Positions 1 to 9,385 of a stretch of 64,000 nucleotides of DNA are shown here, one piece after another. A program made the translations under genes and the position numbers. Location: positions 758,840 through 822,839 of the forward strand of contig NZ_VSDO01000001.1 of NCBI RefSeq assembly GCF_008084145.1, read 5' to 3'. Under the pieces are notes generated by a model. That model ran no database searches. It saw nothing but the letters and a program-made list of their open reading frames with translations, and had not been told where the DNA came from. The number at the start of each line of letters is the position of its first letter. Position 1 is the stretch's first letter. The stretch is from Paenibacillus faecis (lineage in GTDB: Bacteria; Bacillota; Bacilli; Paenibacillales; Paenibacillaceae).

Positions 1-78
1 AGTTATCATCCCAAATCCAAAGTCTCAATGGCCTATCAGGACTTTGCAAAGGAGATGATTCAGCATGGCCAACAGTAA
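1..78 (+). CDS. parA: ParA-type partition ATPase, C-terminal end only
   Basis: Frame 1 is open from the window edge and ends at TAA (76-78). The last 25 residues (ending AYQDFAKEMIQHGQQ) look like the C-terminal helix of ParA/Soj ATPases, where a YxPKS motif precedes a short amphipathic helix. It overlaps the parB start by 14 bases, the usual translational coupling of parAB. The catalytic part lies outside the window, so the assignment rests on this short tail and on the adjacent parB. Confidence 0.6.
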   Translation, partial: SYHPKSKVSMAYQDFAKEMIQHGQQ

Positions 79-1117
79 TCGTATCGTTCCCAAATTAGGA
101 AGCATTGATGAGCTACTTCGGCTCTCCGAACCGGAAGCACCAAATCCGGCAGCAGGAGGAATCCAATTTATTCCGATGGATAAAATTAGATTTTTTAAAA
201 ATCACCCCTTTCATTTATATGACGGCGAACGCCTTACGGATATGGCGAACAGTATCGAAAGCAACGGCGTGCTTTTGCCGGTCATTATTCATAGAATCGA
301 GACCGATGAGAACGGCTGCGACTTCGAGATGCTCGCCGGGCATAACCGGATGAATGCAGCAAGGCTAATCGGTCTAGAGCAACTCCCCGCCATCGTAAAA
401 GAAAATCTGACCGACGAAGAAGCGCTCATGTATGTTGTTGAAACGAATGTGTTGCAGCGTTCCTTTAGCGAAATGCTTCCGTCTGAAAAGGCTAAGGTGC
501 TCTCTCTTCGTTACTCCGATATGTTCTCACAAGGGAAGCGTAATGACATTATTGACGAACTCAAAAAGCTGGAAAACCCGCAGTACGACAGGGAAGATTC
601 AACTTCTGCCCCATTAGGGCACAGGTTAAAGAGCAGAGATATTGTAGCCGCTGAATACGGATTATCCAAAAATACGGTTGCACGCTTACTGCGAATTGAC
701 CATTTAATCGTTGAGCTAAAAAAGCGCGTTGATGACGGCGAATTCGGCATTTATCCGGCAGTGAGCCTCTCGTATCTACCAGAAACCGAGCAATGCTACG
801 TGGAAGAAATTTTAGCGCAAACCGAGTACAAAGTGGACATGAAGAGAGCTGATTTATTACGATCGTACTCCGGCAAGCTCACCGCCGAAAAAGCAGAAAG
901 TGTATTATCCGGCGAAGCGACCCGTAAACCGCGCAGCAAATCGCCCGCCCCCTTTAAGCTCAAGCATAAAGTATATGCCAAGTATTTCAAACCGGAAAGC
1001 AAAGCAGCCGAGGTTGAAGAGATTATCGACAAGGCGCTGGAAATGTACTTCTCCTATCAGCGCCAGCAATCCCCATTACCAGAATCGAAGGAGGATGACC
1101 ATGCTTACGAAGTTTAA
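65..1117 (+). CDS. parB: ParB/Spo0J-family partition protein
   Basis: This 350-residue protein is a centromere-binding partition protein of the ParB/Spo0J/Noc type, expected to act with the ParA encoded just upstream in segregation or maintenance of the element. The N-terminal nuclease-like ParB domain carries the AGHNRMNAARLIG box near residues 91-103, matching the GxxR-AA CTPase motif of the family. A helix-turn-helix (RDIVAAEYGLSKNTVARLLR) lies at about residues 191-210. The start overlaps the parA end. A ParAB pair is found both on plasmids and on large ICEs, so it does not by itself decide the replicon type. Confidence 0.9.
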   Translation: MANSNRIVPKLGSIDELLRLSEPEAPNPAAGGIQFIPMDKIRFFKNHPFHLYDGERLTDMANSIESNGVLLPVIIHRIETDENGCDFEMLAGHNRMNAARLIGLEQLPAIVKENLTDEEALMYVVETNVLQRSFSEMLPSEKAKVLSLRYSDMFSQGKRNDIIDELKKLENPQYDREDSTSAPLGHRLKSRDIVAAEYGLSKNTVARLLRIDHLIVELKKRVDDGEFGIYPAVSLSYLPETEQCYVEEILAQTEYKVDMKRADLLRSYSGKLTAEKAESVLSGEATRKPRSKSPAPFKLKHKVYAKYFKPESKAAEVEEIIDKALEMYFSYQRQQSPLPESKEDDHAYEV

Positions 1118-1547
1118 AGACCTGGAACACCATCAATTTTACGAAGGCATGATGCGCACGACGCAAAGCCACGACGACCCTTATCGGAAAGCTCTGTTTT
1201 ATCTGCTCGGCCTGACCGAGCAGAGCCGCCTGCATATCCGAGATTTGTACGATTTTGAAGAGGATAGTATCAGGCTGGAAGGATTGCATCAAGCTTGGCA
1301 AACCAGCTCCTCCGCCAAACTGACGCGCTTGGCTTTTAACCTATACAACAGGTATATTGGCGATGAGGAACAGGATGCCGCCCGCAACTATAGTCCATAC
1401 TTTATGTTCGATACCGGCCTGCTTCCGTACTTTTTGGAAGCCGTCAAATTGCGATATGCCGAATACGCAAACAACCAATACCAAAATTTTATTCATATTC
1501 CGATGGGTGTTGGGGACAGACGTATAGACTACGACTTGGAACATTAA
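1101..1547 (+). CDS. DUF6075 family protein
   Basis: The start is the ATG at 1101, 5 bases after GGAGGATG and overlapping the parB end by 17 bases; an earlier in-frame ATG at 900 lies inside parB and lacks a ribosome site. The 148-residue protein resembles the DUF6075 proteins of Firmicutes conjugative elements: an N-terminal KDLEHHQFYEGMM segment, then YRKALFYLLGLTEQSR, GLHQAWQTSSS, and a C-terminal YFMFDTGLLPYFLEAVKLR. No enzymatic motif is visible and its role is unknown. It lies between parB and the giant helicase, a common position in these elements. Confidence 0.7.
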   Translation: MLTKFKDLEHHQFYEGMMRTTQSHDDPYRKALFYLLGLTEQSRLHIRDLYDFEEDSIRLEGLHQAWQTSSSAKLTRLAFNLYNRYIGDEEQDAARNYSPYFMFDTGLLPYFLEAVKLRYAEYANNQYQNFIHIPMGVGDRRIDYDLEH

Positions 1548-1593
1548 AACGCAAAAGACACATAGAACCATCCAAAAGGAAAGGAGAACCATC

Positions 1594-4500
1594 ATGAGAG
1601 TTGAACGGTTGCGGAGATTATATGAATCTACCATTACAGAACTGACCCAAAGTAGCGAAGCCTGGATGAACTACTTGCGTTTTGCCGCTCCCATCTACAA
1701 ATACTCGTTCGACAATGCCTTGCTCATCTACAGCCAAAACCCGGACGCCACCATGTTGGCTCCCCTGACCATCTGGAACCAAATCGGACGCCGCGTTAAC
1801 GCAGGGGAAAAAAGTATTGCCGTCTGTCATTTCGGAGAGGCTCGTCCGAAGCTGAACCACTTGTTCGATGTGACGCAAACCAACGGCAGGCCGCTTCCCT
1901 CTCTCTGGAGTCTGGATGCCATTGACACAACCGAACTGGCCGGGCGGCTGTCTTCTTATGACACCGCGATTCTAAGTGAAGCGATTAATCAGTTGACACG
2001 GGAAGCCGCCGCCTCATCCATGGATGAATGGTTTCAAGACATTGAATTGGACATTCAAGAGCATTTCTTGGGTTCAATTCCTTTAACCGGCTTGGAACAA
2101 CATATGCAAGACTTGGTTCAGGAGAGCGTTCGGTTTCTTGTTCATCGCCGCTGCAAGCTGCTGGAACCCGAAGATGTGGATTTCTCTACCATCGTCCACT
2201 TCAATTCATTGCCGCTTGCCGTCCGCTTAGGGAATCAAGTGAATAACCTTGCCCGCAGTTTATTACAAGACATCGCCAGACACGTCAAAATCATGAACCA
2301 AGAAAGGAGCATCACGCATGGACAAGAAAGCAAATCTGACCTATCGCGAGGTAGACGGTCTCCTCTACCCCAACCTGCAAATCTCGAACCAACCGGAAGC
2401 GGACGAGCAGCCGCTGGGCCGATACGGTCGGATGGCGCTGAATTACCTGCGCAACCATCATCCACAGCGCTTTCTGATTCTTCAAATGCAAGGCGACCTG
2501 ATGAAAAAAATGCACCAAGTGGAACAGGAAGCGCAAACGAAAATGGAACAACTAACAGAGCAGCTCCTCCGGCTCCGTCCCCTGCCTCAGACCGACGATA
2601 CGCTGGAGAGGACACGCCACCTGAATCAGATCAAGGAGACCGCCGAAGAATTGATACTGAACGACATCGTGTTGAAACCGAGATAACTTTATCCGAACCG
2701 CCTCAGGGGCCGCTAAGCAGCGGTTCTTTTTTTTCGCCTGAAACGGACGGCTATACGGAAGGACATTCTGCGGAGGAGATATTGGCCTTTCTGCTACAGC
2801 GTAATCAAGGCGAGCCAACCCTTAAACCGCGACTTTATCAATTTGTAACCGAACATCATCCGGTCAAACCGGCCGATCTTGTGCCTGTGCTAAAAAATGC
2901 CTATGGGATTGGCGGAACCCGTGGTGACTTGGGTTTCGGTCTTCATGGCTACATGACAAGCGGCAAAGGGATGGAATTAATGTGGACGGATGCCAACGGT
3001 CAACACGAAGTGACGCTGACCTGGAACAAAGTGGCCTCCGTCCTGCTCACCCTCATACGGGAAGGACGATATAGTGAAAACCTTCCTCCATTCCCGCCTG
3101 AGGAGCCGGAATGGACGCTGTTCAGCTTTGCCGAACAAATCGTAGAAAACAAACAGGATAAGCGGCGCATTGAAAATGATCAACCTTCTACTACACGAAC
3201 CAGATCGCAACAAGCTTTATCCCCCGACGTTGACAACTTATCGCAAAGTTCTATCGGTTCGGTTGCCGTCGCTACCGCTCCAGCCAACACCGTCTCCATG
3301 GCAATCAACTACCGCTTTGATCCGGCCCATTCTCCTTACGTACCCGGTCTGAAAAGCAAATACAAACGTAATGTAGAAGCGATTCGGCTGCTCAAGCGAT
3401 TGGATGATGGGCAGCGGCAGGCTACGCCTGATGAACAACAAGTATTAGCTGGCTATGTCGGCTGGGGCGGCTTGGCTAATGCGTTTCATCCCACCGCCTC
3501 AGGGTGGGAAAATGAATATGAAGAGCTAAAACAATTGCTGGACGAGGATGAATACGCCACAGCCCGCAATTCCACAATAACAGCGTTTTACACGGAACAA
3601 GCGATTATCCAGCCTATCCATGACACTTTGAAGCGCTTTGGACTAACGGACGGCACAGGGCGCAAGCTGCTGGAACCGTCAATGGGTTCAGGCAACTTTT
3701 TCTCCGTACTGCCGCCGGAATGGGAAAAGGCTGAATTGCATGGGGTAGAACTTGATCCATTGACCGGACGGATCGCCCGCCAGCTTTACCCGACTGCCAA
3801 CATTCGTCTCCAAGGTTTCGAGACGGTGGATTGGAAGAACACTCGCTTCGATGCTATGTTTAGTAACGTTCCTTTTCACAATATCCGCGTGTTTGACAAG
3901 CATTACACAAGCAATTATCTCATTCATGACTACTTTTTTATCAAGTCGCTCGACTTGCTGAAGCCTGGCGGCATTTTAGCCTACATCGTCAGTAAAGGCA
4001 CGCTGGATAAACAAGATTCCAGCGTCCGCAAGTTATTGGCGCAGCAGGCTGAATGGATCGGTGCCATACGCCTGCCGAACACCACCTTTCAATCGCTTTC
4101 CGGTACAACCGTTACAACCGACATCGTATTTCTGCAAAAACGAACTGTGCCGGTCCGCTTTTCCAATGAAGAATGGCCGGAGTGGGTAGAAGTGGGACAG
4201 ACACCGGGCGGTGTGCCACTCAACCGTTATTACTTGTCTCACCCCGAGATGGTACTTGGACGTATGATTTGGGATCGCGGCATATATGGGCCGGAACAAA
4301 CCACCGCCTGCGTTCCGTTGGAGGGACAGGAATTTTTCCCTGCCTTGAAGCAGGCGCTTGGTTCATTGCAGGCAAATATTCCTTCTTTGCCCGTCCAATC
4401 TCCGCACCTTCATCCACTGGAAGTAACGGATAACGACGAACCGGAACGACGCGAAGCGCCTGTAGGTGTTAAAAATAATTCCTACGTCGTTGAAGATGAC

Positions 4501-7500
4501 CGGATCTACTACTGCGAAAACGGCGAAATGCTGGCTCAAGATATTCAAGGAAAAAAAGCCGAGCGAATTAAGGGTTTATGCGAAATCAGGTCAGCACTGC
4601 TGGACGTCATTGACATTCAATCACGGGAAGAAGGTTACGAAGACGCAGAGCTTGCAACGGCCCAACGGCTGCTCAATCAGGTTTACGACCGCTTTGTCCG
4701 ATCCTACGGCGCGATCAACGAACGGGCCAATAAAAGTGCTTTCTCCGATGACGACCAGCTCCCCCTCCTTCGTTCCATTGAAGATTTCACTCCACAAAAA
4801 ACATGGGTAAAGGCGGCTATTTTCTCCCGCCCGACGATCCGGCCGAATCGTTTTCCCGAGCGTGTGGAATCTGCGCTAGAGGCGCTGCAAGTTTGTCTCA
4901 ACCAACGGCTGCGAATCGACTTGCCCTATATTGCTTTCCTATGCAATAAAACGACGGCGGACGTTCGCGAGGAGCTTGGCGAACGCATTTATTTGAATCC
5001 GCAAAAGTATAACGGCGACATCGATGAGGGCTGGGAACTCGACGAAGAATATTTGTCAGGTCATGTCAAAGACAAATTAGCGTATGCGGCACTTAAGGCG
5101 CGGGAACATCCTGACTTGTTTACCCGAAATGTAGATGCGCTGACCCGTGTCCAGCCTGCTCCACTACTACCCGGCGACATTGATTTTCGTATCGGCAGTC
5201 CGTGGATTCCTGTTCGGTATTACCGTGATTTTATGTATGAAACCTTCGGAACATCCCAGGTGCTGCAAAACAGTCAAACAGTCGATGTCGATTATCTGGA
5301 ATATACGAATACTTGGCGCGTGACCGGAAAATCGCTGGAACGAGACTCCATCAAAGTCCATCAAACCTACGGTACGCCCCGCGTCAACGCATATGAAATT
5401 TTTGAAAACAGTCTGAATCTACAAAGCGTGACCGTGCGCGATCCGGTTACGTATTTGGATGCAAACGGCAACGAACAAATCAAGTATGTCATCAATGCCA
5501 AAGAAACGATGATCGCCCGCGCCAAACAGCAACAAATGCGGGAAGCTTTCGCGTCCTGGCTGTTCCGGGATAAAGAACGCGCGAACACACTGTTGGCGAT
5601 CTACAACGACAAATTTAATACGATTCGCCCGCGCCACTATGATGGTGAGCATCTGGTGTTCTTTGGGATGAGTGAAGAAATGGAGCTACGAAAACATCAG
5701 AAAGATGTGGCGGCTCGTATCCTCTATCAAGGAACTGCACTAATGGCCCACGAAGTCGGAGCCGGAAAAACGGCCGCCATGATCGCGGCTGGCATGACCT
5801 TGAAGCGGATTGGCGCAGCACAAAAGCCGATGTATTGCGTTCCCAACCACCTTACGGAGCAATGGGCCAATGAGTTTTTGCGATTCTATCCCGGGGCCAA
5901 TATTCTCGTTACGACCAAAAAAGACTTTACCCCGGCCAATCGGCAGCGCTTTGTATCTCGCATCGCAATGGGTGATTATGACGCCATTATCATTGGGCAC
6001 TCGCAGTTCGAGAAAATCCCGATTTCCCGCGAACGGCAGGAACGGCTTTTAGAAGATGAAATCCGCAATGTTGCCCGCATGATCGACCAAATGAAAAAGG
6101 AAAAAGGAGATGACTGGAGCATCAAGCAGATGGTTGTATTCGAGAATAATCTGAAATCCCGTCTTGAACGACTGGCCAACGAAAAGAAAAAGGACGACCT
6201 GCTCACTTTCGAGCAACTTGGCGTCGATATGCTGTTCGTCGATGAAGCCCACGCTTACAAGAACTGCTTTACGTACACAAAAATGCGAAACGTTGCTGGA
6301 ATCGGTAAGTCCAGCAGCCAGCGGGCCACGGACATGATGCTCAAATGCCAATACCTTCAAGAAGTGAATAACGGCAGAGGCGTTGTGTTTGCGACAGGCA
6401 CCCCAATCAGTAACAGCATGTCCGAAATGTATGTGATGCAGCGTTACCTTCAACCGCTTCTGCTACAAAAACTCGGTCTGGACTTCTTCGATAACTGGGC
6501 AGCAACTTTCGGTGAAGTTGTGACCTCTCTGGAAATGACACCGGAAGGCAGTGGCTATCGTATGAAATCCCGCTTCGCCAAGTTTCATAATTTGCCGGAA
6601 CTGATGAGCCTGTTTCGACTGGTCGCAGACATCCAGACCGCCGATATGCTGAACCTCCCCACTCCCAAGCTGAAGGAGGAGAAAGCAACCGTAGTCATCA
6701 GTGAATGCTCGCCATTTCAGCAACAGATCATGGACGATTTTGTGGTTCGTGCCGAGAAAATCCGCAAAAATGAAGTCGATGCATCCGAAGACAATATGCT
6801 AAAACTCACCCATGAAGCCAAACTCATGTCCATTGACCCGAGGTTGTTGGATGAGGATGCTCCATCCGATCCGCATTCCAAACTGAATCGCTGCATTGGC
6901 AACGTCTTTGACATTTGGCAGCAAACGCTTGGGGATCGACTAACGCAAGTGATCTTTTGCGACAGCGGTACGCCAAAACCCGGACAGTTCAACGTGTATG
7001 ACGAAATAAAAGTACAATTAACGTCTCGAGGCGTGCCGGAAGAGGAAATTGCCTTTATTCACGATGCGAAAACTGACGTACAAAGAGAAGAATTATTTGA
7101 AAGCGTGCGCCGCGGCGGAGTTCGCATCCTGCTGGGTTCTACTGTGAAAATGGGGACAGGAACGAATGTGCAGGATCGACTTATTGCCGCGCACCATCTG
7201 GACTGTCCTTGGCGTCCGGCTGATATTACCCAACGGGACGGACGTATTTTGCGGCAAGGCAACCGGAATGAGATGGTTCAAATCTTTCGTTACGTAACCA
7301 AGGGAACCTTTGACGCCTATCTGTGGCAAATTCAAGAGCAGAAGTTGCGCTACATCTCCCAAGTCATGACCGGCAAGAGCATTTCCCGTTCCTGCGAGGA
7401 TGCCGACGAAACCGTATTAACGGCTGCCGAAGTCAAGGCCGTAGCTACCGGCAACCCATTGCTAGCCGAAAAGATGCACGTAGATAATGAAGTTGCCCGG

Positions 7501-8154
7501 CTGAAACTGCTTAAAGCCAACTGGCAAAACGAGCAAACGGTACTTGAAAACAAAATTCAAAAAAGCTACCCGGCAATGATAGCAGCCTGCGATGAAAAAG
7601 CGAAAAAGATTTTGACGGATATTCAGACGGCGGACCAAAACCGCCAGACGTCCTTTTCCATTCAAATTGATGGCAAGACTTATGAGGAACGGCCCGAAGC
7701 CGGAGAGATTCTGCTTTTATTGGCAAACATGACTGATGCAGGCCAACCCACGGTGCAGATTGGTCAATATTGCGGCTTTCCTCTCTCCCTATCTCGTTCA
7801 ATCTTTGAATCTGTTCATCTGCAAATTCATGGAGCAGAAACCTATTTCATCGAGCTCGGGGAATCAGCACTGGGGAATCTATCACGGCTGGAGAACCTGA
7901 TTGCCAAAATTCCAGCAATGCTCCGCGACATCGAGCAAAGCCGAGAAGATACCTTGCTGCAGCTTGCAGCAGCGCAAAAGGAGATCGGTAAACCTTTTGA
8001 AGAAGAGCAGAAACTGCAACAGCTAGTTGCTCGGCAGTCTGAAATCGATTTCACGCTAGAATTTAAAGAACTACAGGATCCAGTAATAATGCAATTAGGT
8101 AATGAGCTAGATGAGAACCTAACTAATGACGTGGAGATTGAGGCGGAATCATGA
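1594..8154 (+). CDS. Giant ArdC-N / N6-methylase / SNF2-type helicase fusion
   Basis: This 2186-codon ORF starts at ATG 1594 after AAAGGAGAACC. The first ~240 residues look like an ArdC-type N-terminal (ssDNA-binding, antirestriction) domain. From about residue 690 there is a methyltransferase with SAM motif LLEPSMGSGNFF and an NPPF-like box written SNVPF (~755). From about 1380 there is a superfamily 2 helicase: Walker A HEVGAGKT, DEAH at ~1548 (FVDEAHAYKN), ATGTP at ~1600 and motif VI DGRILRQGN at ~1882. Long coiled-coil segments close it. Such proteins are hallmarks of Firmicutes ICEs and are thought to protect or process incoming DNA. Residues ~240-380 are low-complexity and coincide with an out-of-frame tnpV gene and its terminator, so this stretch may not be a true part of the protein; an in-frame TTG near 2779 behind GGAGGAG could start a shorter helicase. 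Confidence 0.85.
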   Translation: MRVERLRRLYESTITELTQSSEAWMNYLRFAAPIYKYSFDNALLIYSQNPDATMLAPLTIWNQIGRRVNAGEKSIAVCHFGEARPKLNHLFDVTQTNGRPLPSLWSLDAIDTTELAGRLSSYDTAILSEAINQLTREAAASSMDEWFQDIELDIQEHFLGSIPLTGLEQHMQDLVQESVRFLVHRRCKLLEPEDVDFSTIVHFNSLPLAVRLGNQVNNLARSLLQDIARHVKIMNQERSITHGQESKSDLSRGRRSPLPQPANLEPTGSGRAAAGPIRSDGAELPAQPSSTALSDSSNARRPDEKNAPSGTGSANENGTTNRAAPPAPSPASDRRYAGEDTPPESDQGDRRRIDTERHRVETEITLSEPPQGPLSSGSFFSPETDGYTEGHSAEEILAFLLQRNQGEPTLKPRLYQFVTEHHPVKPADLVPVLKNAYGIGGTRGDLGFGLHGYMTSGKGMELMWTDANGQHEVTLTWNKVASVLLTLIREGRYSENLPPFPPEEPEWTLFSFAEQIVENKQDKRRIENDQPSTTRTRSQQALSPDVDNLSQSSIGSVAVATAPANTVSMAINYRFDPAHSPYVPGLKSKYKRNVEAIRLLKRLDDGQRQATPDEQQVLAGYVGWGGLANAFHPTASGWENEYEELKQLLDEDEYATARNSTITAFYTEQAIIQPIHDTLKRFGLTDGTGRKLLEPSMGSGNFFSVLPPEWEKAELHGVELDPLTGRIARQLYPTANIRLQGFETVDWKNTRFDAMFSNVPFHNIRVFDKHYTSNYLIHDYFFIKSLDLLKPGGILAYIVSKGTLDKQDSSVRKLLAQQAEWIGAIRLPNTTFQSLSGTTVTTDIVFLQKRTVPVRFSNEEWPEWVEVGQTPGGVPLNRYYLSHPEMVLGRMIWDRGIYGPEQTTACVPLEGQEFFPALKQALGSLQANIPSLPVQSPHLHPLEVTDNDEPERREAPVGVKNNSYVVEDDRIYYCENGEMLAQDIQGKKAERIKGLCEIRSALLDVIDIQSREEGYEDAELATAQRLLNQVYDRFVRSYGAINERANKSAFSDDDQLPLLRSIEDFTPQKTWVKAAIFSRPTIRPNRFPERVESALEALQVCLNQRLRIDLPYIAFLCNKTTADVREELGERIYLNPQKYNGDIDEGWELDEEYLSGHVKDKLAYAALKAREHPDLFTRNVDALTRVQPAPLLPGDIDFRIGSPWIPVRYYRDFMYETFGTSQVLQNSQTVDVDYLEYTNTWRVTGKSLERDSIKVHQTYGTPRVNAYEIFENSLNLQSVTVRDPVTYLDANGNEQIKYVINAKETMIARAKQQQMREAFASWLFRDKERANTLLAIYNDKFNTIRPRHYDGEHLVFFGMSEEMELRKHQKDVAARILYQGTALMAHEVGAGKTAAMIAAGMTLKRIGAAQKPMYCVPNHLTEQWANEFLRFYPGANILVTTKKDFTPANRQRFVSRIAMGDYDAIIIGHSQFEKIPISRERQERLLEDEIRNVARMIDQMKKEKGDDWSIKQMVVFENNLKSRLERLANEKKKDDLLTFEQLGVDMLFVDEAHAYKNCFTYTKMRNVAGIGKSSSQRATDMMLKCQYLQEVNNGRGVVFATGTPISNSMSEMYVMQRYLQPLLLQKLGLDFFDNWAATFGEVVTSLEMTPEGSGYRMKSRFAKFHNLPELMSLFRLVADIQTADMLNLPTPKLKEEKATVVISECSPFQQQIMDDFVVRAEKIRKNEVDASEDNMLKLTHEAKLMSIDPRLLDEDAPSDPHSKLNRCIGNVFDIWQQTLGDRLTQVIFCDSGTPKPGQFNVYDEIKVQLTSRGVPEEEIAFIHDAKTDVQREELFESVRRGGVRILLGSTVKMGTGTNVQDRLIAAHHLDCPWRPADITQRDGRILRQGNRNEMVQIFRYVTKGTFDAYLWQIQEQKLRYISQVMTGKSISRSCEDADETVLTAAEVKAVATGNPLLAEKMHVDNEVARLKLLKANWQNEQTVLENKIQKSYPAMIAACDEKAKKILTDIQTADQNRQTSFSIQIDGKTYEERPEAGEILLLLANMTDAGQPTVQIGQYCGFPLSLSRSIFESVHLQIHGAETYFIELGESALGNLSRLENLIAKIPAMLRDIEQSREDTLLQLAAAQKEIGKPFEEEQKLQQLVARQSEIDFTLEFKELQDPVIMQLGNELDENLTNDVEIEAES
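2318..2686 (+). CDS. tnpV: TnpV family protein, nested in another frame of the giant helicase ORF
   Basis: This 122-residue ORF is in the +2 frame relative to the giant ORF. It has its own strong ribosome site (AAAGGAGC, 6 bases before ATG 2318). The N-terminus LTYREVDGLLYPNLQI, then LGRYGRMALNYLRNH, and a coiled-coil C-terminus ending LILNDIVLKPR match the transposon-encoded TnpV family (PF14198) of Tn4451/Tn1549-like elements. Function is unknown in the family. The parallel frame of the giant ORF is Ser/Pro/Ala/Arg-rich and low in complexity, as expected of a shadow reading, so tnpV is the genuine gene here. Confidence 0.8.
   Translation: MDKKANLTYREVDGLLYPNLQISNQPEADEQPLGRYGRMALNYLRNHHPQRFLILQMQGDLMKKMHQVEQEAQTKMEQLTEQLLRLRPLPQTDDTLERTRHLNQIKETAEELILNDIVLKPR
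2710..2734 (+). terminator. Intrinsic terminator behind tnpV, inside the giant ORF
   Basis: CCGCT-AAGC-AGCGG forms a 5-bp stem (extendable by G-U pairs) followed directly by TTCTTTTTTTT. It lies 23 bases after the tnpV stop but is translated through by the giant ORF. The stem is short, so efficiency is uncertain. Confidence 0.55.
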
Positions 8155-8167
8155 GAGTTAAAAAAGC

Positions 8168-8255
8168 GCTCCGATATCACATGCATCTTCAATTTCTTCT
8201 GTCTGTGAATGAATAAACGTAAGCTGCCAGTTGCATATCGGAGCATAATTTTTTG
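8168..8255 (+). terminator. Long-loop inverted repeat after the helicase gene
   Basis: GCTCCGATAT (8168-8177) and ATATCGGAGC (8235-8244) are perfect 10-base arms separated by 57 bases, followed by ATAATTTTTTG. It lies just after the giant ORF and before the first cargo block. It may be a terminator, or the edge of the inserted cargo. Confidence 0.5.
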
Positions 8256-8314
8256 TAAGGACTAAAATCGCTTATATTTTACTCCTTTTTTTAATATTAT
8301 TAATCTAATTTTTA

Positions 8315-9280
8315 CTAGCCCTTATAATATGGGTTTTTATCAACAATTGCAGCCTGTATTTTACTTTTCAAAAATTCTCTTAAATCACCGTCGTTCTCAA
8401 GCAAAAAAATAATTTCATAAAGATCGCATAAAACAATAACAACTTTATCTAAGGATTGTTTGCACATCGTAACAGTAGCATCAGTAAAGCCATTCACGGA
8501 GATAAACAATCCTCTTGCTTGTCCACGAGTAAAAACTCTTACTAAATGTTTCGCCATTTCGTCAGGCCCAATTGCTTTCCCCCACCACTTCATTTCTACA
8601 AGATAAAATTCACCATCCATCTCAATAACACCATCAATCTGCTCAACAATGCCCTCATTATCATCACCAGTTAAAGTAAATGCTTCCTTAACAAGAATAC
8701 CGAATGAGTTAAACAGTCTGTTAAGAATATCTTCAAATAATTTACCGCGCTTATGAGGATCCTTCATTACAAAGAGTGTGCTTAATTCATCTTTAAATCT
8801 CTCTTTAGCCTGTGTTAATTTCTGCACCTCAGTAGCTTTTCTCAAATATTCTTTTCTTATTTGCTGTTCCGCCTCATCTTTGGCGTTTTTCATCCTTGTA
8901 AATGAATCTTTGATATTTACTAATTGGCGTATTTCATGTACAAGCCCCTTTGCTTTTAATCTATCTGTATCCCAACAAGCTTCATAACTTTCGAATTCCA
9001 CCACTCGCTTCAGGACTTCTCTTCTTTCTCTTAAAGCTTGTTCTCCCAAATCGTTCAATCTAGTCAATACCAAACGAACGATCTCATACTTATTAATGGA
9101 TGACCTATCAACCATTACTGTATTTTCAAGATCATTTAAAAGCCTAGTACTAACTCCTGCTCCTTTAAAAAATAAAATAACATCTCTTTTTGAACGATTT
9201 AAAAGCGGTACAGTATCTATTAGCAAACCCATTAACTCAGGTGGATAATGATAAGTAATATTCTTCACTTCAATCTTCAC
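8315..9280 (-). CDS. Mrr-like restriction endonuclease
   Basis: The 321-residue protein carries a C-terminal PD-(D/E)xK nuclease domain of the Mrr/type IV restriction kind: a conserved acidic helix (GKLFEDILNRLF, ~residue 180), then QIDGVIEMDGEFYLVEMKWW with catalytic D216, E229 and K231, followed by GQARGLFISVNGFT. The N-terminal half is helical and coiled-coil rich without a recognisable domain. The GTG at 9280 overlaps the ribosome site; the in-frame GTG at 9268 sits 7-8 bases after GAGGTGA and is the better start. It is divergent from the next gene and AT-rich unlike the backbone. It probably cleaves foreign or modified DNA; which modification it recognises cannot be seen. Confidence 0.7.
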   Translation of the reverse strand: MKIEVKNITYHYPPELMGLLIDTVPLLNRSKRDVILFFKGAGVSTRLLNDLENTVMVDRSSINKYEIVRLVLTRLNDLGEQALRERREVLKRVVEFESYEACWDTDRLKAKGLVHEIRQLVNIKDSFTRMKNAKDEAEQQIRKEYLRKATEVQKLTQAKERFKDELSTLFVMKDPHKRGKLFEDILNRLFNSFGILVKEAFTLTGDDNEGIVEQIDGVIEMDGEFYLVEMKWWGKAIGPDEMAKHLVRVFTRGQARGLFISVNGFTDATVTMCKQSLDKVVIVLCDLYEIIFLLENDGDLREFLKSKIQAAIVDKNPYYKG

Positions 9281-9385
9281 CTCAATATATCAATTCTAAT
9301 TTCAAGTGCAATATGGCCTAATTTCAATTATAATGGACGTAGAAATATTATCCAATACTATCAACAATTTCACGGGGGCTATTTT

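Noticed and set aside
2707..2740. Frameshift or assembly error in the giant helicase ORF
   Set aside because: The ORF is open throughout and tnpV is also intact, so there is no sign of an indel. The hairpin is better explained as the tnpV terminator.
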